Source: Hippasteria phrygiana (taxonomy: Eukaryota; Echinodermata; Asteroidea; Valvatida; Goniasteridae). From it: 64,000 bases of DNA. Below are positions 43,495 through 58,800 of this stretch, in pieces; position 1 is the first letter of the stretch, and each line of letters opens with the position of its first letter. The notes beneath the pieces are model-generated. The model was not told the DNA's origin. It made no database searches and saw only the letters and a program-made list of their open reading frames with translations. The stretch is from contig JAZGUH010000198.1 of assembly GCA_037893225.1 (NCBI GenBank), positions 1 to 64,000 on the forward strand. The letters run 5' to 3'. The translations under genes and the position numbers were made by a program.

Positions 43495-46400
43495 GTTTTC
43501 TTTGTTCACTTTGAAAAAGAATATTAATAGTTGTCAGGGAACCAGACTACCTAGATGGAAGCTTGAAGAAGGACCGCCCAGGTTGCAGGGACTGTGTGGT
43601 AAAATCATTTGGAAGAGCTTCTTTTGTGGGAGTGAATTTTCTCTCTAAAATTCCGAAAGTAGAAACACTTTACGCGATCGAAATATAGGAACAACCCGTT
43701 AAGTTTTGTCCCTGGTTTCAACTTTCAAGCAATCAGGAAAAAGTGCAAAATAAGAACAAAACAATCCTGGTTGTTGTCATGTCTTGGCAAGAAATGTTGG
43801 ATAGGAGGCGTTTTTGTTGTTTGTTCTTAAAATTCTCCTCTAAGGCAGTATTTTTCCAAGATGGCTGCCCACTTTTTGTTAGAGTGGCTTTCGGCGACAG
43901 TGGGGTTCAACAAATCGATTCAAACCATGCAGTATATTGACTGGAAGGTATTTCCCCACCGTGTCCTGCATTTTTCATGGATTATTTTGGAAAAAGGAAA
44001 GCTGCTCGGGGTGCTAAAGTATTTTGTATAGTTGCTGAGAGTGAATTTCACGCTCAAAATAAGGAATCGGGAAGGGGAAATTTTGAGACAATTCATTTCA
44101 TTTGGCAGTTAATCACTTTATCATTATATCATTGCCTTAAATTAAATAGGGCCTACTGAAATCAAACGGTTTTTTTAACATCAACCAAAACCCTATATTA
44201 ACGCATGTTACATTAAAATGACTTGAATGCTTCTTCCATGTAATAAATAAGCATTTTTTTATCACGTCTACTTATAAGCACAATGGCAATAGCTGTCTAA
44301 TTTAAATGGGACTTGAAGGTTTGCATGGTGGATATGAACAAAGTAAACGGGGTTTGCACCCGCAAATGTCCGGTAGTCTCCTGATGACGAACAGAGCATG
44401 CTCTGTTCAAAATATCGAGTTAAAACAAACCGGTTCTTCTCAGAACCACACAACTCAAAAGAGATCAATCTCACATGGTGATACCTCAAACCCTTTTTAC
44501 TTAGTTGTCTAATTGCTAATGTATTGCTAATGTATACCAGAGGGCACAGAGTAATATACCCACATCATCTCGGTCGACATAAATTCATGGACAGCGCCCT
44601 CTGTTGGTGCCTTGTGATACTGGCACATTAAATTTTTGCAAAAATTACGGTCTGACCAAAAGAAGATGGAAACGTAACATTTGCTGTGACATAGAATTTG
44701 AATTTCGCCAAAAAAATGCTTTGTTAGTACTATGGGCGTCGCCAGGACGGCCCCAAATGTCGCTGGCAAAACACAACTGTGTCGTATGCCGTACTAGAAC
44801 GAAAAGGAAACAAACGCGCATGATTTGTAAACAGTGTTACTGCTTTGAGAAGTTTCACAGTCAGTGATAAGCATTTACTCGAGTAGTTTCGATTGTGGTC
44901 CGCCCCCTTCCCCGCCCCCAATCCAATGTTGAAGTGACGGTGCACACACTGCCAACCCAACATTGAATTGGAGGGGGTGGGGGTTGGTGGGCATTGTGGC
45001 CTTCATTTGAACTTTTAACTGCATCCAAAGTGAACTCATTTTTCAAGGTTGTGCAATTACCCCAACAGTCTTGATTCCTTCATTAAAAAGAGAATCCACA
45101 CATGCCTAGGGAAATGGGGTTTATGAACCACCCCTCAACAAATCCCTTTTCACAGGCCAATATTATTGTTCCGATTATCATTCTAATATAGTCATAGTTT
45201 TTGGGGTCCTTTTTGTTTTCTTTTCAATGGCCCTTATGATTCCACACCACTTCAAAGAAGAGTGGCTTTTCATTACATTGTCGTGTGAGGGCGCTATACA
45301 CTAAAACTTGGCAAGAAGTATGTGGTCAAGTCATGTACACGAGTGTGGTAACCAAGGCATGCAGTAACAAAATACGTCATGGTACTGAAAGGGATAGTTA
45401 TGTATAATAAAATACTTCCATTTAGTCTGGTTCCTATATCTTTCATTTCTGTAAATGTGCAATTACACCAAGCTTCCAGTGAATTGATTTTATACACCGT
45501 CTTTTTACGGGAATTGCAATGACAGTAATGTAAAATAAGCGTTCCCGAGTCGTTAGATAACAGCTTGCACCGTGTTTTTACGGGATGATATTGGTGTCCA
45601 AACTGCCAGTAAATTCACGTAAAAGTTATTTCTTTAGTTCCAACTACTATTTACATGGCCATTTGATTTCAATTGATACGATTTCAGGAATATTTCAAAG
45701 AAAACAGCCCGAAAAATATCTTGCACGCGGAAAATGTATATGGCGGGATAGGGGGGGGGGGGGGGGGGCGGGGGGGCGTTGTAAGCGCCATTTTATCCAA
45801 CATTTATGATACTAGTTGGCATTAATATATCCATGCAAGCTGATCAACTACAAGCCCTAAAAAAATATAACTTGGGGAGACTGAACCCATCCTATCTCCG
45901 TCCCTGGGTGTGCAACTGCAACTTTCACAATGCTGGCGGTTTCCGAATTTGACGAAGCGATTTCCGGTAAATTTGATCACGTATGGCAGGTCGCATCCTC
46001 GTAATTATATAATAGAGTTTAACAAGAGTGTTTGTAGTGTAACTAATCAAACATTCAATGGAAACACCGTAAACACATTAGATAATCGACAAGTGCGAGA
46101 AAGTTTGCGATTGTAAAGAGCTATGCTTCTAATTATGCATGCAAATAAGGGCTCCTCCAAGCAAGTACACCAGGCGATACAGTAATCAAGTAAATACATA
46201 TTAAAAAGGTGAATGAAAGCAATGTACACTGGAATAATGAATCGTCTAATTTGTGAAATCATAAGTGAAAACACCGTAAGCATTTTTTGGGTAATTTAAA
46301 GACGTAGCAAGGGACCCTAAAGCCAAAGGAAGCAATTGTGAAAATTAAATGGGCTGGAACCCATAGTCATTAAAATGGTTTTCGATAAAAAAGATCTGAT

Positions 46401-46827
46401 ATCTCAACTAAAATGTCACAATCGGGCCATACCTTAAGTGCATACCAAATCAGTTAAAAGCATTACATCAATGAGGGTGATGCGACGACGCCATTTTGGG
46501 GTGCAATCAATGGCGATCGTATGTTCTTATAGATTGTGACCCTTCCTCGTAAAACAAATTGTTGAACCAAGCCACGGTATAAACCTCAATAACAGTCTAC
46601 TTGTTTGCCCCAAAAGTGATGTTACAGAGCCCTTATCTGCCGAGAAAGTGACACAATGTCGCTCCAGTCTGAAAACTGTCCGAATTGAGGCAGTTTTTAC
46701 TGCTGAATCTATTGAAATGCCGAAACAATTTAGTGTGTGTACTACGCCCTAAAACTGTTTTTTCAACGTCTCTGAATAATCAATGCTCGTCTCATTCGAA
46801 AATACACCAAAGTTCCAGTTGGTATGT

Positions 46828-49800
46828 CTAACGACAGCCAAGCACCTCGAATCTCATACTACAGAACGTATGCCATTTAGTCGGCATGATGCGGAGAACC
46901 CTGGCGTGCAGGGGCGTGGCAAACGTGGTGGTCACATGTGTGTCCTTGTCAGCGTTACCCGTGAACTGGGAGAAAATGAAACATACCAAAATTTACACAT
47001 TTGGAAACCTACGTTATTAGTTGTGACGTTGACGAAGGGGTACGAGTATGCCAGCTTTAAAGCAATGATGCGATATATGTTGAAATTCATTTCAATTTGA
47101 GAATAAATGGCCCATCGGAGTGGTTCTCTTGCCAATTACCGTCATATTTACGATGCTTCTATTTTGAACCAAAATTCCAAACTAATAAAATAGGAAAAGA
47201 TTTTAAAAGTATGTAGGCCCCCTAACAATCCTTTAATATTGCTGAATTGAGTAATACCATTTATTCCATGCTATTATGGTCAAGTTTTGACCGAAATATA
47301 CAAACGATACAACTTTGCAAAACTGCTCAGCATGCGATAACATAACGCTGTGCAATGTGGGACGTTACAACGCCGACGTTTGCAGGTACATGTATCTAAA
47401 AGACAACGGACAGGTCATCCTGCCCGGTGGAGGCACCAGTCTACGATTTTCTTCGTCTATATGGTGCACGCAGAAATCATTAAAATTAGTGCCTTCGATT
47501 ACCTTCCAAGCTTACTCGCGCTTACACTGTGAATGGCCTGGATGTGATTTCTCTACAAAAATGGAAAGGTGATTTTGGTGGATGTGATATTGGAGCTAGA
47601 ATGTGATTTTGGCAGGGATTATCCAAAATCACATCCGAGCCAGAAATCACATCCAGGATTAAGTCGTTAAAGTCAAAGATCACATCCTGTGTTAGCACCT
47701 TGCCAAAATCACATCCACTGTCTGGCCACTTAACCAAAATCACATCCAGTGTCTGGGCCCTAGCTAAAATCACATCGTGTTTTCACACCTCTTCAAAATC
47801 ACATCCAGGATTAAGTCATAAACCCCAATATCACATCCTGGTTGCCCACTAGTCAAAGATCACATCTGTCAAAGGGGATTGACAGCTCTATCATTCAATA
47901 TCACATCCTTGTGGTCAGGTGCACAGCCATAAAGCCAAGATAATAATCCCTGACTATAACAGCTATGTTTACCAATTAATTATGGGTCAACAGTGGCCAA
48001 GATAATTAGTTTGTCTGTAGCCAGACCATGCTTACCCTTATGATTACATGTACACAATGTACATGTTCTGTTGTGTGTACCAGTAGCTACATATGTAGGG
48101 CATTATTATTAGTGTTGACACATAGAGGTAGAAAACGCCTGTTAAAACAATTTAATGATATTGATTTGATTGATACTCTCTGAAACTAGATCTTGGAAGA
48201 TCGTTTTCCTGGGTCTTTTGAAGTCACGGTAATAGATTTTCCTTAAATGACCTTTTAGGGTACTTGTTCCATTTATAGAGTATAATGATGACATTTTGCT
48301 TTTTGGGTCTAAAATGAGCACCGATGAGTTGATTTTTATAAAACTTGACGTGAGATGTCGCAACAACCTACCCAATCATATACTGGAAGAAAAAGGACCT
48401 TCGTTAAAAGTTTCAAATTTTATGGCCAAAAATGACCTTTTAGGGTACTTGTTCCATGGTATATATTGTTCCAAGTATAAAACTAAACTTAAAATTTTTA
48501 GGTTTTTGGCTCTAAAATAAGCAGCGATGCGTCCACTCTTATGAAACTTGACGTGAGATGTCGCAACAACCTACCCAATCATATACTGAAAGAAAAAGAA
48601 CCTTTATTGAAAATTTCAAATTTTATGGCCAAAAATGACCTTTCAGGGTACTTGTTCCATTTATAGAGTATAATGATGACATTTTGCTTTTTGGGTCTAA
48701 AATGAGCACCGATGAGTTAATTTTTATAAAACTCGACGTGAGATGTCGCAACAACCTACCCAATCACATATGGGAAGAAAAAGGAACTTCATGCAAAATT
48801 TCAAATTTTATGGCCAAAAATGACCTTTTAGGGTACTGGTAGTGAGTACAATAATACAATTTTGGTTTTTGGGTCTAAAATGAGCACCGATGAGTCCACT
48901 GTTATGAAACTTGACGTGAGATGTCGCAACAACCTACCCAATCATATACTGGAAGAAAAAGGACCTTCGTTAAAAGTTTCAAATTTTATGGCCAAAAATG
49001 ACCTTTTAGGGTACTTGTTCCATGGTATATATTGTTCCAAGTATAAAACTAAACTTAAAATTTTTAGGTTTTTGGCTCTAAAATAAGCAGCGATGCGTCC
49101 ACTCTTATGAAACTTGACGTGAGATGTCGCAACAACCTACCCAATCATATACTGAAAGAAAAAGAACCTTTATTGAAAATTTCAAATTTTATGGCCAAAA
49201 ATGACCTTTCAGGGTACTTGTTCCATTTATAGAGTATAATGATGACATTTTGCTTTTTGGGTCTAAAATGAGCACCGATGAGTTAATTTTTATAAAACTC
49301 GACGTGAGATGTCGCAACAACCTACCCAATCACATATGGGAAGAAAAAGGAACTTCATGCAAAATTTCAAATTTTATGGCCAAAAATGACCTTTTAGGGT
49401 ACTGGTAGTGAGTACAATAATACAATTTTGGTTTTTGGGTCTAAAATGAGCACCGATGAGTCCACTGTTATGAAACTTGACGTGAGATGTCGCAACAACC
49501 TACCCAATCATATACTGGAAGAAAAAGGACCTTCATTAAAAATTTCGAATGTTATGGCAAAAAATGACTTTTTAGGGTACCGGTACTTGTTCAATTATTA
49601 AAGTACAATCATGAAATTTTGGTTTTTGGCTCTAAAATGAGCACCGATGCGTTCACTGTAATATGAAACTTGACATGAGATGTCGCAACAACCTACCCAA
49701 TCACATATGGGAAGAAAAAGGACCTTCATTGAAAATTTAAAATTTTATGGCCAAAAATTACCTTTTAGGGTACTTGTTCCATGGTATATATTGTTCCAAG

Positions 49801-52800
49801 TATAAAACTAAACTTAAATTTTTTAGGTTTTTGGCTCTAAAATAAGCAGCGATGCGTCCACTCTTATGAAACTTGACGTGAGATGTCGCAACAACCTACC
49901 CAATCATATACTGAAAGAAAAAGAACCTTTATTGAAAATTTCAAATTTTATGGCCAAAAATGACCTTTCAGGGTACTTGTTCCATTTATAGAGTATATAA
50001 TGATGACATTTTGCTTTTTGGGTCTAAAATGAGCACCGATGAGTTAATTTTTATAAAACTCGACGTGAGATGTCGCAACAACCTACCCAATCACATATGG
50101 GAAGAAAAAGGAACTTCATGCAAAATTTCAAATTTTATGGCCAAAAATGACCTTTTAGGGTACTGGTAGTGAGTACAATAATACAATTTTGGTTTTTGGG
50201 TCTAAAATGAGCACCGATGAGTCCACTGTTATGAAACTTGACGTGAGATGTCGCAACAACCTACCCAATCATATACTGGAAGAAAAAGGACCTTCGTTAA
50301 AAGTTTCAAATTTTATGGCCAAAAATGACCTTTTAGGGTACTTGTTCCATGGTATATATTGTTCCAAGTATAAAACTAAACTTAAAATTTTTAGGTTTTT
50401 GGCTCTAAAATAAGCAGCGATGCGTCCACTCTTATGAAACTTGACGTGAGATGTCGCAACAACCTACCCAATCATATACTGAAAGAAAAAGAACCTTTAT
50501 TGAAAATTTCAAATTTTATGGCCAAAAATGACCTTTCAGGGTACTTGTTCCATTTATAGAGTATAATGATGACATTTTGCTTTTTGGGTCTAAAATGAGC
50601 ACCGATGAGTTAATTTTTATAAAACTCGACGTGAGATGTCGCAACAACCTACCCAATCACATATGGGAAGAAAAAGGAACTTCATGCAAAATTTCAAATT
50701 TTATGGCCAAAAATGACCTTTTAGGGTACTGGTAGTGAGTACAATAATACAATTTTGGTTTTTGGGTCTAAAATGAGCACCGATGAGTCCACTGTTATGA
50801 AACTTGACGTGAGATGTCGCAACAACCTACCCAATCATATACTGGAAGAAAAAGGACCTTCGTTAAAAGTTTCAAATTTTATGGCCAAAAATGACCTTTT
50901 AGGGTACTTGTTCCATGGTATATATTGTTCCAAGTATAAAACTAAACTTAAAATTTTTAGGTTTTTGGCTCTAAAATAAGCAGCGATGCGTCCACTCTTA
51001 TGAAACTTGACGTGAGATGTCGCAACAACCTACCCAATCATATACTGAAAGAAAAAGAACCTTTATTGAAAATTTCAAATTTTATGGCCAAAAATGACCT
51101 TTCAGGGTACTTGTTCCATTTATAGAGTATAATGATGACATTTTGCTTTTTGGGTCTAAAATGAGCACCGATGAGTTAATTTTTATAAAACTCGACGTGA
51201 GATGTCGCAACAACCTACCCAATCACATATGGGAAGAAAAAGGAACTTCATGCAAAATTTCAAATTTTATGGCCAAAAATGACCTTTTAGGGTACTGGTA
51301 GTGAGTACAATAATACAATTTTGGTTTTTGGGTCTAAAATGAGCACCGATGAGTCCACTGTTATGAAACTTGACGTGAGATGTCGCAACAACCTACCCAA
51401 TCATATACTGGAAGAAAAAGGACCTTCATTAAAAATTTCGAATGTTATGGCAAAAAATGACTTTTTAGGGTACCGGTACTTGTTCAATTATTAAAGTACA
51501 ATCATGAAATTTTGGTTTTTGGCTCTAAAATGAGCACCGATGCGTTCACTGTAATATGAAACTTGACATGAGATGTCGCAACAACCTACCCAATCACATA
51601 TGGGAAGAAAAAGGACCTTCATTGAAAATTTAAAATTTTATGGCCAAAAATTACCTTTCAGGGTACTTGTTCCATTTATAGAGTATATAATGATGACATT
51701 TTGCTTTTTGGGTCTAAAATGAGCACCGATGAGTTAATTTTTATAAAACTCGACGTGAGATGTCGCAACAACCTACCCAATCACATATGGGAAGAAAAAG
51801 GAACTTCATGCAAAATTTCAAATTTTATGGCCAAAAATGACCTTTTAGGGTACTTGTTCCATTTTATATAGAGTATAATGATGACATTTTGCTTTTTGGG
51901 TCTAAAATGAGCACCGATGAGTCCACTGTTATGAAACTTGACGTGAGATGTCGCAACAACCTACCCAATCATATACTGAAAGAAAAAGAACCTTTATTGA
52001 AAATTTCAAATTTTATGGCCAAAAATGACCTTTCAGGGTACTTGTTCCATTTATAGAGTATATAATGATGACATTTTGCTTTTTGGGTCTAAAATGAGCA
52101 CCGATGAGTCCACTGTTATGAAACTTGACGTGAGATGTCGCAACAACCTACCCAATCATATACTGAAAGAAAAAGAACCTTTATTGAAAATTTCAAATTT
52201 TATGGCCAAAAATGACCTTTCAGGGTACTTGTTCCATTTATAGAGTATATAATGATGACATTTTGCTTTTTGGGTCTAAAATGAGCACCGATGAGTTAAT
52301 TTTTATAAAACTCGACGTGAGATGTCGCAACAACCTACCCAATCACATATGGGAAGAAAAAGGAACTTCATGCAAAATTTCAAATTTTATGGCCAAAAAT
52401 GACCTTTTAGGGTACTGGTAGTGAGTACAATAATACAATTTTGGTTTTTGGGTCTAAAATGAGCACCGATGAGTCCACTGTTATGAAACTTGACGTGAGA
52501 TGTCGCAACAACCTACCCAATCATATACTGGAAGAAAAAGGACCTTCGTTAAAAGTTTCAAATTTTATGGCCAAAAATGACCTTTTAGGGTACTTGTTCC
52601 ATGGTATATATTGTTCCAAGTATAAAACTAAACTTAAAATTTTTAGGTTTTTGGCTCTAAAATAAGCAGCGATGCGTCCACTCTTATGAAACTTGACGTG
52701 AGATGTCGCAACAACCTACCCAATCATATACTGAAAGAAAAAGAACCTTTATTGAAAATTTCAAATTTTATGGCCAAAAATGACCTTTCAGGGTACTTGT

Positions 52801-55800
52801 TCCATTTATAGAGTATAATGATGACATTTTGCTTTTTGGGTCTAAAATGAGCACCGATGAGTTAATTTTTATAAAACTCGACGTGAGATGTCGCAACAAC
52901 CTACCCAATCACATATGGGAAGAAAAAGGAACTTCATGCAAAATTTCAAATTTTATGGCCAAAAATGACCTTTTAGGGTACTGGTAGTGAGTACAATAAT
53001 ACAATTTTGGTTTTTGGGTCTAAAATGAGCACCGATGAGTCCACTGTTATGAAACTTGACGTGAGATGTCGCAACAACCTACCCAATCATATACTGGAAG
53101 AAAAAGGACCTTCATTAAAAATTTCGAATGTTATGGCAAAAAATGACTTTTTAGGGTACCGGTACTTGTTCAATTATTAAAGTACAATCATGAAATTTTG
53201 GTTTTTGGCTCTAAAATGAGCACCGATGCGTTCACTGTAATATGAAACTTGACATGAGATGTCGCAACAACCTACCCAATCACATATGGGAAGAAAAAGG
53301 ACCTTCATTGAAAATTTAAAATTTTATGGCCAAAAATGACCTTTTAGGGTACTGGTAGTGAGTACAATAATACAATTTTGGTTTTTGGCTCTAAAATGAG
53401 CACCGATGAGTTGATTTTTATAAAACTTGACGTGAGATGTCGCAACAATCTACCCAATCATATACTGGAAGAAAAAGGACCTTCATTGAAAATTTCAAAT
53501 GTTATGGCCAAAAATGACCTTTTATGGTACCGGTACTTGTTTCAAATAATAAAGTATAATAATTAAATTTAGCTTTTTGGCTATAAAATGAGCACCGATG
53601 GGTCGACTGTTATGAAACTTGACGTGAGATGACAAAATCCTACCCAAGCACATATGGGAAGAAACATGCTTCAAGCATTGTTTTCAATACTAAAAATAAG
53701 GGCATTGCAGTGTAGTGTACTGTAAAAGTGAGCAAGCATTTCAGCATACATGTACAGTACATGATGCACACCTATGGGCATGCATACATGTACATGTACA
53801 TGCAGGTTTTATGGCTCTCCTGATCTGCATAACAAACACTGACACAACTGATAAGAGGAATTAAGTAGTGGGGTGTGAATGGGCAATTCCTGGAAACTGG
53901 CTGAGGAAGATGCCAGCATGCACCTACACATCACACATGTAGTATACAAACTGCATGTAAACAGAACAATGTACATGTACTTCTGGTACTCCATTTGTTC
54001 AAATCAGCCAAGTACATGTATCTTGAGCCATCACAGCCTGCTCTATTCCTTCCGTCCTTCATGATGTAGTGCAACAAATTCTAAGAAAAAGTACATGTAC
54101 ATGCATAGGTTTTCATGTAATCTTTTGATAAAAAGGCTACTTGAATTGGACATATGCAAAGTACATGTGTATATATTATCAACCATGTTTTTAGAGTTTC
54201 TAAATTCTAGACCACTTGGACAATGTTGGATATATCTAACAATTAAAGGGACACGTAAATTGCCTTCAAATGTCATGAAATGTTGCTGTTTGGAAATGTT
54301 CCTTATCTTTTATAAGAGTTGTTCATGCAAAAAAACATGTGTTGTAAATATAGTGAGTGGTGATTACAAAACAATAAATTGGTCGCTGACCCCTGACATC
54401 TGACCCGCGAAACATAGACTTATTTCCAGTAGTAAATACCACCGTCTAAATAATGCGCAAAATACGCTGTAAGAGTCTTTAGGCTGGCGCTGCAGCCAGT
54501 GGCCTTGTGAACCTATCAAATGATCGCCAGGTACAATTCTCTACCTCGCGACACATATCGCCAGTGCTGCGCGCCGTGCCACAGTACATCAAAATGGATC
54601 AACAGAACGTACTTCAACCAGATGCGACTGGAAATACGACTGGTGAACACCGTCCGCCATTTTGTGGAGTCACAAATTATGGCGGACCGTACGTTATTTG
54701 TCACGAAATTAAACAAAAACCACGCAACTTGAAGGGATAGTTATGTGAATCTTTATATTCTACTTTTAAAAAAGCTTCCCAACCATATCCATTTCAGTTT
54801 TATAGCCCGAATCGCAAAATCCAAAGCAATGTGTCCCTTTAAAACAGCACATAAGATGAAAAATAGAGAACATAACAATCCAAAATACACGTAGTCAAGG
54901 ATAATATAAGCTGCGATCCAAATAATAATGTCAAATAAAGTAAACATCATGACATACATTGTGGCCCAACAAAATGAATCACAAGTCGGCAGAGTTCGGG
55001 CCCTTACTTGCATGAGTACAATGGAAACTAATAGGAACTGTTCGGATTTTTAACCACTTAATGTTCATATGGATTGTAAAATCTTAAAATCAAGTCATAT
55101 AAAAACTGTTGTTCAGCCAATTGTACACCTCTTTCCATAATTTCTAATGCACCCAAAAATATAAGTCATAAAATGTTTTTAAGTAAGTTCATTTCGTAGG
55201 ATCTGGTTGTCAACTCAACATGGATGTGTTCTGAAAGGGATATAACTCATGTACATTATTTAAAAGAGTTGATGAAAAAAACTGCATGTGGCACATATAG
55301 GCATTGTCCTCTGTCTTTTGTTGTGTATAACAATTTGTGTCCCTTAACATTCGCATTTTTGAAAATCCATTTTTTTTAAGCTGGCAGAACCACAATTAAC
55401 TATAAACATTAGCTTATCATAGCATCTGTTGAATATCATGTGACATTCTTCATGCAAATCTGGGACAAACAAACTTGTACAGACTTCAAAAGCACATAGC
55501 CATTGACTAAGAGAAATATGTCACCATTAACTCATTTTTTATAGAATCAACAGTGTAGCCAATTGTATCTTTTATACATATGTACCATGTCTACACACTC
55601 AAAGCTTTTGCATGGAGCATTTACATGTATGGGGAGACTTTTAAAAATCCATTGACTGTCACTGTCTGATGAATCATGGAGGAATCCTCCATGGATGAAT
55701 ACATCCTTTGATTAGAAGCCAACCTGACCAACCCTATTGACTGGTCTAAAGCAGAGTCAGCAGCCTGAGAGATTAGGATTCTTATCAGCACTAATCCCAT

Positions 55801-58800
55801 TAGGAGTATGATAAGTGATCCTGCCTGAATGAATCCACTTCATTTTTGTGCAACTTAATATCATGATATAAGCCGATATAAATATTAAAATCATTACATG
55901 TGTGAGATGTTGTTTTGTTTTCTTTTTCTAATGGTAAAAATCAATAAAGAAATGACAGAGAACGACCATTACGGTCTGCAATGAAAATAGTTCCAGCACT
56001 CATCCAGGGAGATGTGTTGGTCACAGGAGTTTGTTTATTTAAGTGATTATGGGGATTATCTTGGCTGGACATGGGAGGAGTGTGTTTTATAATTATACTC
56101 AAACCCACTGGGGTTGAAAAGGATATACCCTAGATTTTCTAATGGGCTGTTCTCCAAACTTGCTACTGCAGGCATACATCGTTTTTATTTTTTCCAGTCT
56201 TAAAGCAAATGAGAACAATAGTGAACTTTCTTCACCACTGCATGATACATCTCTATTTAAAGGATTGTCACATTAATTTCATGTGAGTAATGTTGCATCT
56301 ACAAAAACAACCATACTGCTTCGTGTCTTGTGATGATGGTGCAGTTTTCCCAAAAGGGAAAATCCCCCGTTTTGTGGAAGACGGTTGTACACCTTTGAAG
56401 AACATTACAATTTTAAACTCTCATCGCCATGTCCATCATTGGAGTAATTTATGTACGATGTTGTGAAACAGGTTAAAATGTCATCTGGTCTAGCTCAGCT
56501 GACAACTAAAGCCTTTTCAAGAAGTAAATAATTTGTATGTATGTATGATAACCTACACAAGGATACTGTGGAAGCGCACTTGGTGGAATTAGATTATCAA
56601 TGAAGCCCATCACATGCTACAAAGCGAATGTTTGATATATGGGTGAATTCAAATTTTATGCGACCCTACACGTCAGCCAATCAGAGCCGAATTTAGATTT
56701 TTTGACAGAAGTGTGTCCATGGCAGTTGATTGTCCATATCTGTCGGCCGACTCTATTGCATTAGTTAACATGGAGACCTGCAAGAAGCAATTGTCTGTGA
56801 AAGATTCTGACGTGAAAATTATGCCTAATTATTTGGTCTATCGGTACTTTTTTAATGTGAAATATGGATGCAAAATCGTTCAAATTGATTCCAGTGTGAT
56901 TTAGCAGTATCATTATTATTGCGATGGCTTCATTTTGGTGTCATGACAAAGAAATTGCAACAAGTAGTGAAAAGTGTTCGGGAAATTGTAAAGTTGTTCA
57001 GTGTACATAAATACGGGGTCGCATTTTAACATACGAACAATTCAAATCAATGTATTCATTAGATGAAATAACTTGCAGTAATGAATTTTTAAAGATTTTA
57101 AAATGAAGCTAAACAACTCTAATCTTCAGGCATGACCATATATCATAATTCAAAAGGATTAACGGTTGAGCAATGTCAAATAATACATGAATGTCATGGA
57201 TTGGCAACTGTCATTTTTCAAATGAAAATGAGGTATTTTCATACCAAGTTGAAGCGTTCTATTTGGAGTTTGTGCACAAATGTGACCGCCGGTACCCCAA
57301 TGGAAATACGCCTTAAAAATTGCTTTATTAGGCTATCCCAGAAAGGATCAACTGTTTTGTTTTTAATTAACTGTACATGTACATGTGTACCCCTGTTATG
57401 TGTATCTATCTATTTGTGAATATTGATTTTCTGAAAAATAAATAAATAGCCTCCATATTGGGAACATAAGTCTTTTCAGGGACGACTCTTGTTTTACTTC
57501 TTAAACATAACAGCACTTGATGTCATTTTTTTCTGAATTTAATCTAAGCCCAACAGAAGTAGCTACTGACAATTTACATTCTAATTTAAGTTAACAAATT
57601 GTGGTTTTCCACGATTATATTGGTTTGATTAATTTGATTTGCTTTAATTTGGAAGCGTCCATATAATACATGTAAAGGGGTAAAATCCAAAAGGTATTTC
57701 AGAAAATTTTGTTGAAAGAAACATTGTATTGTGCCATTGTGAACGAAACAATAAGTTGTGGGTTTATAGAAATGACACAATAATAAATCAAATAGAAATT
57801 GTCCGTCATGCATTGCAAAATTGTTATAAATATAGTTTTAATATATGTGTGGTTTCTTTGGCATATTACAACAATGCTAACTTCTTTTAATACAAACGTT
57901 GCTCAAAGCATATAAGGGGGGTGTTGCAGGTTTCCATCATCAATTATGTTATTAGGTTGAGTGGTATGACAGGCAGATGTAAGGAATTACAGTATGGATG
58001 GGGAAATCAACCAATCAAACGGTAAAACTATAGCCTTTGTGAGACTGGTATTGGTTACGCCATTAAAGATACAATTGTAGGTTCATTCACGGAGGTTGTG
58101 TTTTCCTAGTTACTAATTTTCCATTGGATGGCTTCGTCTACAAACATGCGCTTGCAATGAACAATTTACTGAAGAAAAGATATTACCATGACTTTAAAAG
58201 ACAGGAAAATGATCTTCCAAGATCTAGTTTCAGAGACTATCAATCAAATAAATATCATTAAATTGTTTTAACAGGCGTTTTCTACCTCTATCATGTGTCA
58301 ACACTAAAAATAATGCCCTACATGTAGCAACACATAACAGAACATGTACATGTAATCATAACGGTAAGCATGGTCTGGCTACAGACAAACTAATTATCTT
58401 GGCCACTGTTGACCCATAATTAATTGGTAAACATAGCTGTTATAGTCAGGGATTATTATCTTGGCTTTATGGCTGTGCGCCTGACCACAAGGATGTGATA
58501 TTGAATAATAGAGCTGTCAATCCCCTTTGACAGATGTGATCTTTGACTAGTGGGCAACCAGGATGTGATATTGGGTTTTATGACTTAATCCTGGATGTGA
58601 TTTTGAAGAGGTGCGAAAACACGATGTGATTTTGGCTAGGGCCCAGACACTGGATGTGATTTTGGTTAAGTGGCCAGACAGTGGATGTGATTTTGGCAAG
58701 GTGCTAACACAGGATGTGATCTTGGAATTTAACGACTTAATCCTGGATGTGATTTCTGGCTCGGATGTGATTTTAGTGGTGTGGATGTGATATTGGCTAA

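Larger units (their letters stand above)
39655..46827. repeat. E/F giant palindrome (3' flanks of convergent genes)
   Basis: 39655 to about 42876 is the reverse complement of about 43421-46827. The right arm is nearly identical to the right arm of the C/D palindrome (offset 21,577-21,580 bp), while the left arm is more diverged. No supported protein gene. The conserved 78-codon frame is at 40117-40353 and 46283-46047. Confidence 0.8.

Noticed and set aside
47525..47920. CRISPR-like look of the evenly spread ATCACATCC words
   Set aside because: The words are short, irregularly spaced, in both orientations and lie in transposon termini of an animal genome. They are subterminal transposon motifs.
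48296..53566. Repeated ~74-codon frames in the satellite
   Set aside because: They arise from the satellite monomer, are bounded by monomer stops and show no protein family.
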